Below are positions 22,835 to 23,299 of a DNA stretch of 23,299 nt, in pieces (positions within the stretch are counted from its first letter, which is position 1; the number at the start of each line of letters is the position of its first letter). The stretch comes from a virus. The translations under genes were made by a program, and so were the position numbers. The notes below the pieces were generated by a model, which saw nothing but the letters and a program-made list of their open reading frames with translations, was not told the DNA's origin and ran no database searches. The stretch covers positions 1 to 23,299 of the IMG/VR virus record IMGVR_UViG_3300027712_000153; one strand, given 5' to 3'.

Positions 22835-23299
22835 TTATCCCATGAAAAAATCTAAGGGTGCAGACTTGTTCATTAATTCGTCTTCATATTCTTTTATTTC
22901 TTCTGTTGCTTCAGCGTATAGTTTATCACCATCAAGTGTAACTCCACCTGGAAGTTGTAGACCACTAAACTTTTTAAGATTAGTGCCCCATTGTTTTTTA
23001 ATTAAAGCAGTAACATAATGTTTTAACCATGGCTCGTTATAGACTTTAGACCATGTTGTTGGATCCATTGCACGATAACTTTGAACGATAATGTAATCGC
23101 CAAGAATAAAATCTGTTTGCCAGTTAGCGTCTAGATAAAGACGATTTGACATACGATTAAAGCGGAATCCTTGATGACCATTTAACTCAAAATCTAATAG
23201 AGCCAAATGACTCATTACAGTTTTGTAATAGATTAAAGAAGTTGATGTTAGATCATACAAGTCATTTAGACGTAACTGATACTGTAAATCAAAGATATT
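22835..23299 (-). CDS. 13: gp13 neck protein, C-terminal part (cut by window edge)
   Basis: An open frame enters the window at 23299 (NIFDLQYQLRLNDLYDL) and runs to the stop at 22835, giving the last 154 residues; the N-terminal half lies outside. The segments FILGDYIIVQSYRAMDPTTW, VYNEPWLKHYVTALIKKQWG and NLKKFSGLQLPGGVTLDG, with the end PLDFFMG, are typical of the T4 gp13 family (309 aa in T4). gp13 and gp14 form the neck that seals the filled head and receives the tail. A TTG at 23260 is inside the gene and not a start. Confidence 0.9.
   Translation of the reverse strand, partial: NIFDLQYQLRLNDLYDLTSTSLIYYKTVMSHLALLDFELNGHQGFRFNRMSNRLYLDANWQTDFILGDYIIVQSYRAMDPTTWSKVYNEPWLKHYVTALIKKQWGTNLKKFSGLQLPGGVTLDGDKLYAEATEEIKEYEDELMNKSAPLDFFMG

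Noticed and set aside
1-23299. CRISPR array, tRNA gene, insertion sequence or integrase
   Set aside because: I saw no direct-repeat array, cloverleaf, transposase or recombinase; the window is filled by phage core genes.

Overview
This window is a contiguous block of the core genome of a T4-like myovirus (contractile-tailed phage). It contains the T4-type gene order 13-14-15-17-18-19-20-67-(68 region)-21-22-23, followed by uvsY-uvsW-55-47-46. All genes lie on the minus strand, so transcription runs from high to low coordinates. The DNA is AT-rich. Several features differ from T4 itself and resemble the T4-like phages of aquatic bacteria such as cyanophages and pelagiphages: no gene 24 beside gene 23, a short major capsid protein, a tube-fold protein after the capsid gene, an Sm-like small protein after uvsW, GATAAATA late-promoter boxes, and Gly/Ser/Thr-rich insertions in neck and sheath proteins. 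The host cannot be named: there are no tRNA genes, photosynthesis genes or other host-marker genes here.

Virion block (about 23299 to 9884). A 5'-truncated gp13, then gp14 and gp15, form the neck and tail terminus. Next come gp17 (large terminase), gp18 (sheath), gp19 (tube) and gp20 (portal). The prohead core and protease region follows: a gp67-like peptide, a His-rich 135-aa protein, an unidentified 182-aa protein, an unidentified 153-aa protein, gp21 protease and gp22 scaffold. The major capsid protein gp23 is closed by a tetraloop terminator. A second tube-fold protein follows. GATAAATA boxes precede gene 19, gene 22 and the tube-like gene. gp16 (small terminase) is missing from its usual place between genes 15 and 17.

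Replication, recombination and transcription block (9849 to 4). It appears to be split into three operons, each with a sigma70-type promoter of 17-bp spacing. (1) uvsY, uvsW and an Sm-like protein, whose promoter -10 sits inside a perfect inverted repeat. (2) Late sigma factor gp55, a BCS1-type AAA+ ATPase, gp47, a 106-aa orphan and gp46, with most genes overlapping by a few bases. (3) A 57-aa orphan and a 728-aa protein joining an HExxH metallopeptidase-like region, an acidic linker and a von Willebrand A domain (CobT-like). Promoters 2 and 3 share most of their spacer as well as their hexamers, which suggests a phage-specific early promoter class.

Together, the early operons supply recombination-dependent replication (gp46/47 end resection, UvsY mediator, UvsW helicase) and the late sigma factor gp55. 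gp55 would then act on the GATAAATA boxes to express head and tail genes. The least explained parts are the VWA-metallopeptidase protein with the BCS1-type ATPase, the His-rich and neighbouring core-region proteins, and the domain insertions in gp14 and gp18. No gene is supported on the plus strand.
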